Source of the DNA: Bacillota bacterium
Lineage (GTDB): Bacteria; Bacillota; Clostridia; Oscillospirales; Ruminococcaceae
DNA: 64,000 nucleotides
Assembly (NCBI GenBank): GCA_023396225.1
Contig: JAEWWT010000023.1
Coordinates: 1 to 64,000, forward strand
Direction of reading: 5' to 3'
Positions 25,312 through 34,659 of this stretch are shown here, piece by piece. The position numbers were made by a program, and so were the translations under genes. The notes beneath the pieces are model-generated. The model was not told the DNA's origin and did no database searches. It worked only from the letters and a program-made list of their open reading frames with translations. Within the stretch, counting starts at the first letter, position 1; each line of letters begins with the position of its first letter.

Positions 25312-25389
25312 GACACTCCTGAATATTATTTACGGACAAGTAACTTTTTTCGGTTACAAAATACTAATCTGTAAATAGTCAGGGAGGTC
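25312..25389 (+). promoter_or_regulatory. Structured leader of the P-type ATPase gene
   Basis: A long imperfect hairpin. Its base pairs CTCCTGA (25316-25322) with TCAGGGAG (25379-25386), thereby covering the Shine-Dalgarno AGGGAGG. Above it TATTTACGGA pairs with TCTGTAAATA (10 bp, one wobble), and GTAAC/GTTAC forms the tip. It does not carry the conserved sequence of the manganese (yybP-ykoY) riboswitch. It could be a translation-level switch. A promoter inside the leader cannot be excluded. Confidence 0.45.
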
Positions 25390-25392
25390 AAT

Positions 25393-28059
25393 ATGCTGGA
25401 TATACTTGAAAAGAGTTATACCTCTGAAACTTATGAAAAAGGGCTGTCAACAGCACAGGCAAATGAAAAACTTATAGCACATGGTGAAAATGCCCTTGCC
25501 TGCGATAAAAAGTCAAAACCGATAAAAATCTTTTTAGGTCAGTTCAAGGATATTATGGTCCTTATCCTGCTTGCTGCAACGGTTATTTCATTCTTTCTGG
25601 GAGAGATGTATGATGCGATAACTATCATAATAATAGTTCTTGTAAACGCAATTCTTGGGTTTATACAGGAATATAAGACGGAAAAGACTTTGCTTGCGCT
25701 GAAAAGCATATCGGCTCCGTCTGCTAAGGTATACCGTGACGGCAATCTTGTTTCCATTCCAGCATCTGATGTTGTTCCTGATGATATAATAGCGCTTGAG
25801 GCTGGCGACAGAGTTCCTGCCGACGCTGTTTTGTTACAGGCAAAGGGACTTCTTGCGGATGAAAGCATTCTGACAGGTGAATCAACTCCTGCCGATAAGC
25901 TTGTCGGTGTGCGTGATGATACTGATAATGCTATTGGTAAGAAAAATATAGTTTACAGTGGAACAGTTATCACAAAGGGTACTGCAGAGGCAAAGGTAAT
26001 TGCAACAGGCCTTAACGCTCAGATGGGGCAGATTTCGGGAATGCTCACAGACATAGATGATGAGCTGACACCGCTTCAGAAACGTCTTGGGGAGCTTGGA
26101 AAAACAGTTGCGATTATATGCCTTGTTGTCTGCGTTGTTGTTGCGGGAGCAGGTATTTTAAGGGGAGAGCCTGTTTTTGATATGCTTATGACAGGCATAA
26201 CCATTGCAATTGCAGCTATTCCGGAGGGGCTTCCTGCAACGGTGACAATAGTTCTTGCCATAGCAGTAAACCGTATGCTTAAACAGAAGGCTCTTGTTCA
26301 CAAGCTTCATTCCGTTGAAACACTTGGCTGTGCTTCAGTTATATGTACAGACAAAACCGGAACTGTTACTGAAAACAGAATGACGGTTACAAAGATATAT
26401 GCAAACCGCAGGGAATATGATGTTTCAGGCACAGGCTACAGGGCAAACGGAGAGATTACATATGAGGGTTCAAGGGTGAATCCCGCTTCCGTTACAAGCC
26501 TGAAAGAGATAATGACTTGCGCTGTGCTTTGCAACAATGCCTCCATTACTCCACAGGGAAAAGTATTCAGTCGTGACAGAAGCAGGATTTCCTCCGATAA
26601 GCAATATGATGCTGTTGGTGATCCGACAGAACTTGCTCTCCTTGTTGCGTCTGCAAAGGGAAGTATTACTGCTGACAAACTAAAAAATGATTTCCTTAGA
26701 ATAGATGAAATTCCTTTTGACAGTGAAAGCAGATGCATGACAGTAATATGCAGGGAGCCGTCAGGAACAAGAACAGCATATACTAAAGGTTCACTTGATA
26801 TTATCCTGAAACAATGCAGTTTTGTTCTGACAGAAAACGGCGTTGTGCAAATGAGCAATTCTATGAAAAGGGAGATTACTGCAAGGCATGATGCTATGGC
26901 AGAAAAGGCTCTGAGAGTTCTTGGGTTCAGCAAAAAGATGATTACCGAATCTGAAGATATCGAGCATGGAATGATTTTTCTCGGACTTATGGGCATGATT
27001 GATCCTCCGAGAGCGGAGGCAAAGCAAGCTGTAAGGCTTTGTCGTGATGCACAGATAAGAACTGTAATGATTACAGGCGACCACAAGAATACAGCTGCTG
27101 CAATTGCACGTCAAGCAGGTATATTACATGGCGATGACCTTGTAGTGACAGGCTCCGAACTCAAGGTTATGTCAGACAATGAGCTTGAGGAGATTATATC
27201 AAAGGTTGCAGTTTTTGCAAGAGTAAATCCATCCGACAAGCTGAGGATTGTGAGGGCATTCAAGAAAAAGGGACGTATAGTTACCATGACGGGTGACGGA
27301 GTAAATGACGCACCTGCAGTCAAGGAGGCAAGTATAGGCGTTTCAATGGGCATAACGGGAACAGATGTTACAAAGCAGGCAGCCGATGTAGTTCTTCTTG
27401 ATGACAACTTTGCAACGTTTGTAAAGGCTGTCGAGCAGGGACGATGTATTTATTCCAATATAAGAAAGTTTGTAAGATACTTGCTTTCCTGTAACATTGG
27501 AGAGGTTCTCACAATGTTTCTTGGAATAATCATGGGAATGCCAATGGTTCTTCTGCCAACACAAATTCTGCTTGTAAACCTTGTTACAGACGGACTTCCT
27601 GCTGTTGCTCTCGGGGTTGAGCCTGTTGATAAAGAGAACATGAGAAAGCCGCCTAGACAGGCAGATGAGAGCTTTTTCTCAGACGGACTTCTTGCAAAAA
27701 TCGTATTCAGGGGCATATTGATAGGTTTATGTGCACTTGGAAGTTTCAGCGTTATAAACATGATGTATCACAACGTTGAGCTTGCAAGGACGGCGGCACT
27801 ATTTACTCTTGTAATGTCACAGCTTATGCACGTTTTTGAATGCAAGTCAGAAAAGAAAAACATTTTTACAGTTCCATATTTTAATAACCTGAAACTGATC
27901 CTGGCTGTTCTTGTTTCACTTGCTGTAATATTTGCTTCAATATATCTTCCATTTTTACAGCTAATTTTCTCGACAGTTCCTATGACTTCACAACAGCTTC
28001 TTATAGCGCTTGGTTTTGCAATATTTGCACCTATTTTACAGTGTTTTCTTAAAACATGA
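25393..28059 (+). CDS. P2-type cation-transporting ATPase (probably Ca2+)
   Basis: 888 residues. Uses ATP to move cations across the membrane. Actuator motif TGES near residue 163, phosphorylation motif CTDKTGT near 320, nucleotide-binding and hinge motifs MTGDGVNDAPA near 635, and about ten membrane segments. Ion-site residues fit Ca2+-ATPases: PEGLP in M4, NIGE in M5 and NLVTDG in M6. The N-terminal cation-ATPase domain is present. Mn2+ transport cannot be excluded. It stands alone behind a leader that can hide its ribosome binding site, and it is convergent with the SDR gene. Confidence 0.92.
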   Translation: MLDILEKSYTSETYEKGLSTAQANEKLIAHGENALACDKKSKPIKIFLGQFKDIMVLILLAATVISFFLGEMYDAITIIIIVLVNAILGFIQEYKTEKTLLALKSISAPSAKVYRDGNLVSIPASDVVPDDIIALEAGDRVPADAVLLQAKGLLADESILTGESTPADKLVGVRDDTDNAIGKKNIVYSGTVITKGTAEAKVIATGLNAQMGQISGMLTDIDDELTPLQKRLGELGKTVAIICLVVCVVVAGAGILRGEPVFDMLMTGITIAIAAIPEGLPATVTIVLAIAVNRMLKQKALVHKLHSVETLGCASVICTDKTGTVTENRMTVTKIYANRREYDVSGTGYRANGEITYEGSRVNPASVTSLKEIMTCAVLCNNASITPQGKVFSRDRSRISSDKQYDAVGDPTELALLVASAKGSITADKLKNDFLRIDEIPFDSESRCMTVICREPSGTRTAYTKGSLDIILKQCSFVLTENGVVQMSNSMKREITARHDAMAEKALRVLGFSKKMITESEDIEHGMIFLGLMGMIDPPRAEAKQAVRLCRDAQIRTVMITGDHKNTAAAIARQAGILHGDDLVVTGSELKVMSDNELEEIISKVAVFARVNPSDKLRIVRAFKKKGRIVTMTGDGVNDAPAVKEASIGVSMGITGTDVTKQAADVVLLDDNFATFVKAVEQGRCIYSNIRKFVRYLLSCNIGEVLTMFLGIIMGMPMVLLPTQILLVNLVTDGLPAVALGVEPVDKENMRKPPRQADESFFSDGLLAKIVFRGILIGLCALGSFSVINMMYHNVELARTAALFTLVMSQLMHVFECKSEKKNIFTVPYFNNLKLILAVLVSLAVIFASIYLPFLQLIFSTVPMTSQQLLIALGFAIFAPILQCFLKT

Positions 28060-28062
28060 TAT

Positions 28063-28098
28063 AAAACAAGGTCGCTCATTTAGAGCGACCTTGTTTTT
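28063..28098. terminator. Bidirectional terminator, ATPase/SDR
   Basis: AAAACAAGGTCGCTC pairs with GAGCGACCTTGTTTT around loop ATTTA. One arm encodes the last residues and stop of the minus-strand SDR gene. Confidence 0.9.
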
Positions 28099-28843
28099 GT
28101 CTCTGAAAGTTATATGCCATTACTCTCATTATGCTGTCAGGCACAATTTTGATTGCTTTCATTCCGACTGAAAGCCAGAATGTCGGAACATACACAACCC
28201 TTTTTTCGTATATCTGATCAACTGCGGCCTTTGCGGCAAAATCGCTTGAAATCGACTTTACGCTGAAAGAAACCTGTGCACGTTCATCAAATCTTGTATT
28301 TACAGGGCCGGGGCAGAATGCACCTATCCGAACATTGCTGTGACGTCTTCTCAGTTCTTCGTGAATTGCCTGTGTAAGACGGAGTACATAGTTTTTTGTG
28401 CTGTAATATGCGGCCATAAGTGGTCCTGCCATAAATGAAGCCGTCGATGCAATGTTAAGAATATAACCGCTGTCCTTTTTCACAAAATCACGCAGGAATA
28501 GCTTTGTCAGAATATGAACAGCAACAACATTTACGTTTATCATATCAATTTCCTTGTCAAGATCAGTTGACATGAACTCGCCAAAGGTTCCGAAACCTGC
28601 GTTGTTTACAAGTACGTCAATATCATATTTCTTTGCTTTTTCGTATAGTTTAAAGCATTCCTGTTTTTTACTTAGATCTCCGGGAATAATATCAAGCACC
28701 ATATTGCTGCCAAGCTTATCCTTCAAGGCGTTAAGCCTTTCTATATTTTGTCCCGCAAGAATTACTTTGTTTCCACGTCTGCAAAGCTCAATGGCAATAT
28801 CTCTGCCTATCCCAGAGCTTGCACCTGTGATTAGTGCTATCAT
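28076..28843 (-). CDS. Short-chain dehydrogenase/reductase
   Basis: 255 residues. Classical SDR oxidoreductase: cofactor loop TGASSGIG near residue 6, NNAGFG near 82, catalytic serine in NIASTASF and YYSTK catalytic pair. The NRG...RLN pattern after strand 2 does not settle NAD against NADP. The substrate is unknown; relatives include DltE-like proteins. It overlaps the transglutaminase gene by 4 bases (ATGA), so it is translated from the MoxR-DUF58 operon although not usually part of that module. Its final codons lie inside the terminator. Confidence 0.88.
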   Translation of the reverse strand: MIALITGASSGIGRDIAIELCRRGNKVILAGQNIERLNALKDKLGSNMVLDIIPGDLSKKQECFKLYEKAKKYDIDVLVNNAGFGTFGEFMSTDLDKEIDMINVNVVAVHILTKLFLRDFVKKDSGYILNIASTASFMAGPLMAAYYSTKNYVLRLTQAIHEELRRRHSNVRIGAFCPGPVNTRFDERAQVSFSVKSISSDFAAKAAVDQIYEKRVVYVPTFWLSVGMKAIKIVPDSIMRVMAYNFQRQKQGRSK

Positions 28844-31044
28844 TTTAATTTTCCTCTTCTTTTTTTAGTAGACTTGTAGTATGTTTTATAACATTCATAT
28901 GCTGATTTTTTATCATTACTGTCTGGTTTTATCATGCCATAGCAGACATTGACAAACGGAATTACACATGGCTTTATATCTGCCAAAGCTTTTTCTGCGG
29001 CATATTCAGCAAGCTGATCAGGAGTGTAATTTTCAGCTTTGATTTTATATTGTGTATTTGTTCTGCTGATTATTCTGCTGTATATCATATAAATGGCTTT
29101 TGTATTATCTGCAAATTTAATTCTGATTCTGAAAATACGCTCACCGATTTGTCGGTGGAAAATAGCAGCAACAAGTATTAATACCAGTAAAACAGTCAGG
29201 ATAAGACTGAATACAAACGTCATAGTGTAGTTTACAGTAATTCCAGTATCATCAGTATTATCCTCTTCAAAGTGTTCTGGTGTAGGGTCATAAACTACCC
29301 ATCCGCAGTTCGGAATAAAACATTCACAGTAAGCATGTGAATTCTTCAGATAGACATTGTAAATTCCTTCTTCGTCTTCAGAAGGTTCCATTGTATATCC
29401 TTCTACATAACGTGTAGGAATTCCCAGTGAACGTGCCATTAATGTGAAGGCAGTTGCGTAATCTGAGCATGTACCTTTTTTGCTTGTAAAAATAAAATAC
29501 TCTGCGGTGTTTTTGTCATCTGGCGGAAGATATTTAGTATCATACTTGAATCCGCCAGTCATTGACAGCCATTGTTCAAGGACAGCAGCTTTTTCGTAAT
29601 CATAAGTGCAGTCCTTTGTCAGCTGTTCTGCAAGGCTCTGAATCTCGTCTGAAGTAGGAGCATAGCAGTTCTGCTCATATTCTTGGGCCAGATTATTTTC
29701 ATTATAAATGCTTGTTATTATATCCTTATTTTTATCGAAAAATTCTTTTGAACTGTTAAGATACAAATTTATACAGAAGTCAGTGTAATCATCAGCAGTT
29801 ATATCCGCAGCGTCATTGTTTAACCAGTCACTTGTAGCAGAATTCTGATAGGGAATATATTCAACGGAATATGTTATATTTGGAGGTAACATTCTTATCT
29901 CAGGGAACAAATTCGAATTGTTAACATAGAAGTTTTGAAAATTTAAACCGCCGCCGTAGTAAATTTCGACGGGAGTTCCGGTGGTAAGTACATATCTTGT
30001 TGAGAAGTCATGTGCAGTAATAACTATATAAGAATTATCCTGTTCCTGCATTTCAATATAAGGAATATTTACAGAATAATCTGAACCAGCAGGAAAGACA
30101 TTTTGGCTTTCGCTCAAAACATCATAAAATGTGCTGCGCTCATAAAGATTGCTGAAACCTTTTGACACTTTTTCAAGGTCATATCCTTTATCATATTTTT
30201 CTAATGAAAGCCAGCCGTTTCTCTCAGGAACATATTCATCAAAAACCTGTCTTTTCAAATAAAGAGGGGACTCGCTTTTTACAGTGAATATCAGAGTTTG
30301 CATATCAGCTAAATCACTGTAATAAGCAGAACCGTTTGAAAAAGTATAATCACCTGCACTTGAATAATTTGTACCGGAACGATTAAACAAACCATTTTTG
30401 AGATTAAGATTTGCAAGAAAGTCTTTGTTTAAAGTTGAATAAGGTTTAGGTATTATTATACACAGAATTGCCGCCGCAACAATAAAATCAAAATAACCTG
30501 TCATTGAAGCTTTACTGTTGACAAAAGTTGCATCTTCAGACATTTCTTTTCTTTTGTTGAAGATGCAGATTGCAACAATAAGCACAATTATCGTAATAGT
30601 AAAAAATATGCTCATATCAACTTCTGACGTTACATACAAAGCACATGGTATAAGTGATGTAATGAATAAAAAAACTTTTCTGTGAAGAATCTTGCTGAAA
30701 TAAAACACTACTGATGAAATAAAAAATGTAAGTGCAGTAATAATTATCATAGGCATAGTAGTGCTTGTATAGGTTCCTTTTGATAATTGCTGTATGTTAC
30801 TTAATCCTATTGAAAAGGCAAGAAACAGCTCACCGATATATAATATAGTTCCGGCTATTTTATTATGAAGTATAAATGAGCAGATTGCAAATGTTACTGC
30901 TGATACTGCTGCAGCAATGAAGATATATACGTTTATAGCCTTAAGGGTAAACAGGTACAATGATGCTTCAATCAGCATGATTGAAAGCAAATACGGGAGT
31001 ATAAGCTCTTTTGCAAAATTCTGCTTTGTAATTTTAACGGACAA
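28840..31044 (-). CDS. Membrane transglutaminase-like protein (TgpA/YebA type)
   Basis: 734 residues. About six N-terminal membrane segments, an outer region, and a transglutaminase-like papain fold with Cys in KKGTCSDYATAFTLMARSLGIPTRYVEG, His in NSHAYCECFIP and Asp in VVYDPTPE. A further membrane segment near 620-640 is followed by a cytoplasmic tail. Activity may be proteolytic or cross-linking; the substrate is unknown. Start TTG at 31044 is placed 9 bases after AAGGAGG; the longer frame starts with TTG inside the DUF58 stop and has no site. MoxR-DUF58-transglutaminase is a common conserved module. Confidence 0.85.
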   Translation of the reverse strand: MSVKITKQNFAKELILPYLLSIMLIEASLYLFTLKAINVYIFIAAAVSAVTFAICSFILHNKIAGTILYIGELFLAFSIGLSNIQQLSKGTYTSTTMPMIIITALTFFISSVVFYFSKILHRKVFLFITSLIPCALYVTSEVDMSIFFTITIIVLIVAICIFNKRKEMSEDATFVNSKASMTGYFDFIVAAAILCIIIPKPYSTLNKDFLANLNLKNGLFNRSGTNYSSAGDYTFSNGSAYYSDLADMQTLIFTVKSESPLYLKRQVFDEYVPERNGWLSLEKYDKGYDLEKVSKGFSNLYERSTFYDVLSESQNVFPAGSDYSVNIPYIEMQEQDNSYIVITAHDFSTRYVLTTGTPVEIYYGGGLNFQNFYVNNSNLFPEIRMLPPNITYSVEYIPYQNSATSDWLNNDAADITADDYTDFCINLYLNSSKEFFDKNKDIITSIYNENNLAQEYEQNCYAPTSDEIQSLAEQLTKDCTYDYEKAAVLEQWLSMTGGFKYDTKYLPPDDKNTAEYFIFTSKKGTCSDYATAFTLMARSLGIPTRYVEGYTMEPSEDEEGIYNVYLKNSHAYCECFIPNCGWVVYDPTPEHFEEDNTDDTGITVNYTMTFVFSLILTVLLVLILVAAIFHRQIGERIFRIRIKFADNTKAIYMIYSRIISRTNTQYKIKAENYTPDQLAEYAAEKALADIKPCVIPFVNVCYGMIKPDSNDKKSAYECYKTYYKSTKKRRGKLK

Positions 31045-31073
31045 AGTGCCTGTCCTCCTTTGTATAGGTAATA

Positions 31074-32324
31074 TCAACTTGCGGAAATAGTGTTATAATC
31101 CCTTGTAATAATCCATGAGTTATAAGGCAGAGCATAAGGATATTCCTGCGGAACAAAAAGCTTATAGCCATTTCCATTTCCGCAGCTTGTTGATATCTCA
31201 CTCATAAGGTTGTTGTCAGGGAAAGGTGTAAAAACAATAATTCCACATGAAACAGAGCCAATGCTATCAGCTGATGGAACTCTTTGCGGATGTGTCTGTG
31301 AATCATAATCTGCAAAGGAAAAGCCTGCAAGCTCTATCTTTAGGTTATAAACATCATCGGGGTTTTCTATGACTGTTTCAGTCCATTGCCCGTTGATAAA
31401 ATATCTGAATGACACATCAAGACTCATTTTGGTAAGAGCCATGATAACGGATAATGCCCCCTCTACTGTACGTTCATCACAGGCAGGGGAATAAAAAGAA
31501 TCTGCTTTTCCACGCATACTTTTTCCATGACAGCTGTCAAGGACAATAATCTGTTTTACTGACGGAATCTCATCATCAAGTCTTATCATTGTCTTGTCAC
31601 GCTTTGTGCTTAGCTTCCAGTTAATTCGTCTGACAGGATCGCCGGGAACGTATTCCCTGTGGGTAAATCCAGGCACTCCTGTGAATACTGGAGAAATACT
31701 TTCCTTTGTTTCCTCACTGTCGTTGTCAAAAAGCAATGATGTGCTGATTATTTTAAGAGCAGGAGAATCATTCGGAGCATCCGGAACATCCGGAATAACC
31801 TTTACAATGGACTCTCCCGTCTGTGACTGTAAGGCATTAAGCCTGAATTTAAAAAAATGCATAAAATCATGCAGAACCGCTTCTTCTATTGCAAGAGGAG
31901 AACAGCCCCACATTTCTGCTGTTACAGGAATGTCATATGTGAAACTTGACCTTGGCGAAACGCTGAAGCCTATATACTTTTTTAGTTCGTCCGTTCTGTG
32001 AAAGTTGTCATTCATATACAGTGACATTGCTACAAGTGGGACAGGGAAGATACTGCGGTTTGAAACAGTTACTCTTAGTGCTGCTGACTCCCTCTTTTCA
32101 ATCATACTGCCGAGAACTTGTGTTTCAAATTCTATCTTGTCTGTCTTATAAAGAAACAAAGCTTCAAGATATGAGAATAACGGGAAGAGCAAAAGAGCAG
32201 CGGTAAAAGCCCAGCCTTGCTGTCCGCTGATATTTATGCTATAAATTACGGATATGATTATAAGAGCAATATATCCAGCAATGTAGTAATTTTTACGGGG
32301 TGCGGATTTTTTCAATAAAATCAC
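31074..32324 (-). CDS. DUF58 domain protein
   Basis: 416 residues. Two N-terminal membrane segments (about 13-55), a beta-rich middle and the DUF58 signature YVPGDPVRRINWKLSTKRD near 225, followed by a von Willebrand A-like part (IIVLDSC). It works with MoxR ATPases in an assembly or stress module that is poorly understood. It begins 4 bases after the MoxR stop. The start may be the GTG at 32324 or the TTG at 32315; the purine-rich AAGGCGG overlaps the former, so this is undecided. Confidence 0.85.
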   Translation of the reverse strand: MILLKKSAPRKNYYIAGYIALIIISVIYSINISGQQGWAFTAALLLFPLFSYLEALFLYKTDKIEFETQVLGSMIEKRESAALRVTVSNRSIFPVPLVAMSLYMNDNFHRTDELKKYIGFSVSPRSSFTYDIPVTAEMWGCSPLAIEEAVLHDFMHFFKFRLNALQSQTGESIVKVIPDVPDAPNDSPALKIISTSLLFDNDSEETKESISPVFTGVPGFTHREYVPGDPVRRINWKLSTKRDKTMIRLDDEIPSVKQIIVLDSCHGKSMRGKADSFYSPACDERTVEGALSVIMALTKMSLDVSFRYFINGQWTETVIENPDDVYNLKIELAGFSFADYDSQTHPQRVPSADSIGSVSCGIIVFTPFPDNNLMSEISTSCGNGNGYKLFVPQEYPYALPYNSWIITRDYNTISAS

Positions 32325-32328
32325 CGCC

Positions 32329-33258
32329 TTATCTTACAGGCACCTGAATCTGAGATGCTATATTTGCAATAGCATTTTCAGCAGAACCGAATGCTGATTT
32401 TCCTCTTGGTGAAAGCATAAGCCTGTGTGCTAGTACAGGAACTGCAAATCTTCTGACATCATCAGGTGTTATAAAGTCACGTCCTTCAATAAAGGCAAAA
32501 GCCTTCGCAACCTTGAACAGGGCAATGCTTCCTCTCGGACTTGCTCCAAGTGTGATGAATTCATTGTTTCTTGTTGCGGCAACTATGTTGATAATATATT
32601 GCTTTACAGACGCAACAGCATTGATCTGCTTTGCTTGTTCCTGCAATGCACATATTTCTTCAACCGTTGCGACAGGGGATAAGCTTGCAACGGGGTTTTC
32701 AAATTCATTTCTTGCAAGTATGTCAAATTCCTCCTGTGGCAAAGGATAACCAAGACTAATTTTCATTATAAATCTGTCCATCTGTGCTTCAGGGAGGTGG
32801 TATGTTCCATAGGTTTCAACAGGGTTTTGTGTTGCAAGAACCATAAAAGGCTGAGGAAGAGGATAAGTATGTCCATCTATGCTGACTTGAAATTCCTCCA
32901 TGATTTCAAGAAGGCTTGACTGTGCTTTCGGTGATGCACGGTTGATTTCATCAGCAAGCAAAAAGTTGCAGAAAGCTGAGCCTTTGCAGAATTCAAACTT
33001 GTTTTCATCACGGTTGTACATAGAAAAACCGGTTATATCTGACGGCATGATATCAGGTGTCATCTGGACACGGTTGAATACTCCTTCAACAGAGCGTGAC
33101 AAAGCTGAAACAAGCTGTGTCTTTCCTACTCCCGGAACGTCTTCAATAAGCACATGTCCCCCGCAAAGCATTGCTGTAAGAACTTCTAATACAACATAAT
33201 GCTTTCCGACGATAACCTTTTCAATGTTTGAGGCTATTTTTTTAATCTGTGTATTCAT
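32329..33258 (-). CDS. MoxR-family AAA+ ATPase
   Basis: 309 residues. Walker A is EDVPGVGKTQL near 40-50, Walker B LLADEINRASP near 107, sensor 1 ATQNP and sensor 2 region GASPRGSIAL. MoxR proteins act as chaperones for metal insertion or for protein assembly with von Willebrand A-domain partners. It is the first gene of the MoxR-DUF58-transglutaminase-SDR unit. The ATG at 33258 follows a site with AGGAGG about 30 bases upstream and an AT-rich gap, so the exact signal is less clear. Confidence 0.93.
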   Translation of the reverse strand: MNTQIKKIASNIEKVIVGKHYVVLEVLTAMLCGGHVLIEDVPGVGKTQLVSALSRSVEGVFNRVQMTPDIMPSDITGFSMYNRDENKFEFCKGSAFCNFLLADEINRASPKAQSSLLEIMEEFQVSIDGHTYPLPQPFMVLATQNPVETYGTYHLPEAQMDRFIMKISLGYPLPQEEFDILARNEFENPVASLSPVATVEEICALQEQAKQINAVASVKQYIINIVAATRNNEFITLGASPRGSIALFKVAKAFAFIEGRDFITPDDVRRFAVPVLAHRLMLSPRGKSAFGSAENAIANIASQIQVPVR

Positions 33259-33312
33259 ATAAAGCTTTGTATTCCCATTTATGAGAATACTTTCCTCCTA
33301 GTTTTTATTCAA

Positions 33313-33367
33313 AAAAGCAGAACAATAATCCAATTGCTTACACAAAGTATTGGCAAAGTTCTGCTTA
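33313..33367 (-). terminator. Terminator of the leucine-rich-repeat gene
   Basis: Read on the minus strand: AAGCAGAAC pairs with GTTCTGCTT and ends in a T-run. Inside the long loop CCAAT pairs with ATTGG, giving a branched shape. Confidence 0.7.
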
Positions 33368-33378
33368 TTTATTTTACA

Positions 33379-34563
33379 TTATTTAGTTTCGGTATCTTCT
33401 ACAGTGTCCTTATTGCTATCCTTGCTTTCAGGTTTTTTCTTGGTATTTACTTTTGTAATGATAAGCATGATTACTGCGCCTGCTGCAAGTGCAGCTACTA
33501 CAAGAATAATCACAAGAACAATATTAACTCCGCTTGCTTCTGCTTCAACAGATACAGGAGCGGCTGTTTCAGTCTGCTCTGTTTCTGTAACGGATTCTTC
33601 TGTCTGAGCAGAAGTTTCTGTGCTTTCAGTCTCATCCTTATAAGCTTCGTCAGTTTTTGGTGGTTTAGGAGCAACATAAGCATCATTGAAACCATCTTCA
33701 ACTGTGATGTTGTTTGCTTCAAGAGCATCATAACCCTCTGCGCCGTCAGGGTAATGTACAACCGCATCTACGTTTCTGAAAGTATCTGCGCTTACCTGAG
33801 GTGCTTTAGTTCCATAAAAATATATATCTGCAAGTTCGGAACAGTCTGCAAATGCATTTGCGCCGATAGCTGTAACATCAGGACCAATATAGATTTCCTT
33901 GATACCACACTTTGAGAATGTATCATTCTTGATTTCTGTTACCTTTTCAGGAACTGTAACGGAAGTAATTGATGTACATCCATAAAATGCACTTTCACCT
34001 AAAGTTGCAACAGATGCAGGAAATGCAATTGTTTCAAGTTTTGAGCAGTTGTAAAAAGCACTGCCCCCGATAGTTTCAACTGTATCAGGCATACTGATTT
34101 TTACAAGGCTCTGGCTTCCGGAAAATGCGCCTTCGCCAATTTCCTTTGTATTTGCAGGAAGACTTGCATATGTAAGTCTGTTTCTGTTTTCAAGAGAATG
34201 TTCTGGAATAATTCCGTTTTCAGTTTCACATTTTGCAAGTTCAAGATAAACTATATTAGGGATATTTTTAATTGCGTTGTAATCATCAGCGTTGAGTGTT
34301 CCGCCAGATATGGAAACATTTCCGACGTTATTAAAATCAATTCCGTCCATTGCCTCATTAAGAGCGTCGGACAGCTTTCCTGTTTCAAAGCTGTCCACTG
34401 TAACTGTTTCGCCTGTGTCAGCATCATAAGCCATGCTTGTCAGAGGAATAATAACAATTCCAAGAATTGTTGCTGCTGCAACGATGAGAACTATAATCCT
34501 TATAAAAAGCTTCTTGTCTGAACCTGACGGCTTATATTGCTTTGGCTGTTTTTTATTTGCCAT
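33379..34563 (-). CDS. BspA-type leucine-rich-repeat protein with two membrane segments
   Basis: 394 residues. Lysine-rich start, membrane segment near 20-42, then about six LRR_5 repeats (pattern IGEGAFSGSQSLVKISMPDT, near 95-280), a Pro/Thr/Glu-rich stalk (about 290-345), a second membrane segment (350-375) and a charged cytoplasmic tail. LRR_5 repeats bind partners at the cell surface in other species. The N-terminus is probably inside, the repeats outside and the tail inside again. Single gene with its own terminator. Confidence 0.82.
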   Translation of the reverse strand: MANKKQPKQYKPSGSDKKLFIRIIVLIVAAATILGIVIIPLTSMAYDADTGETVTVDSFETGKLSDALNEAMDGIDFNNVGNVSISGGTLNADDYNAIKNIPNIVYLELAKCETENGIIPEHSLENRNRLTYASLPANTKEIGEGAFSGSQSLVKISMPDTVETIGGSAFYNCSKLETIAFPASVATLGESAFYGCTSITSVTVPEKVTEIKNDTFSKCGIKEIYIGPDVTAIGANAFADCSELADIYFYGTKAPQVSADTFRNVDAVVHYPDGAEGYDALEANNITVEDGFNDAYVAPKPPKTDEAYKDETESTETSAQTEESVTETEQTETAAPVSVEAEASGVNIVLVIILVVAALAAGAVIMLIITKVNTKKKPESKDSNKDTVEDTETK

Positions 34564-34659
34564 AAAAAGGTCATTCCTTTCGTATGTTGTTTTTGCTATG
34601 AGAAGACAGCGGAGTGAAAAAGTTACACTGGTCTGTCATTTCATAAAATTGCAGATTAA

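Noticed and set aside
25312..25389. yybP-ykoY manganese riboswitch before the P-type ATPase
   Set aside because: The conserved loop sequences of that class are missing and the segment is too short.
26436..27086. A 216-codon minus-strand frame opposite the P-type ATPase
   Set aside because: It lies entirely antisense to conserved ATPase domains and has no start signal; a composition shadow.
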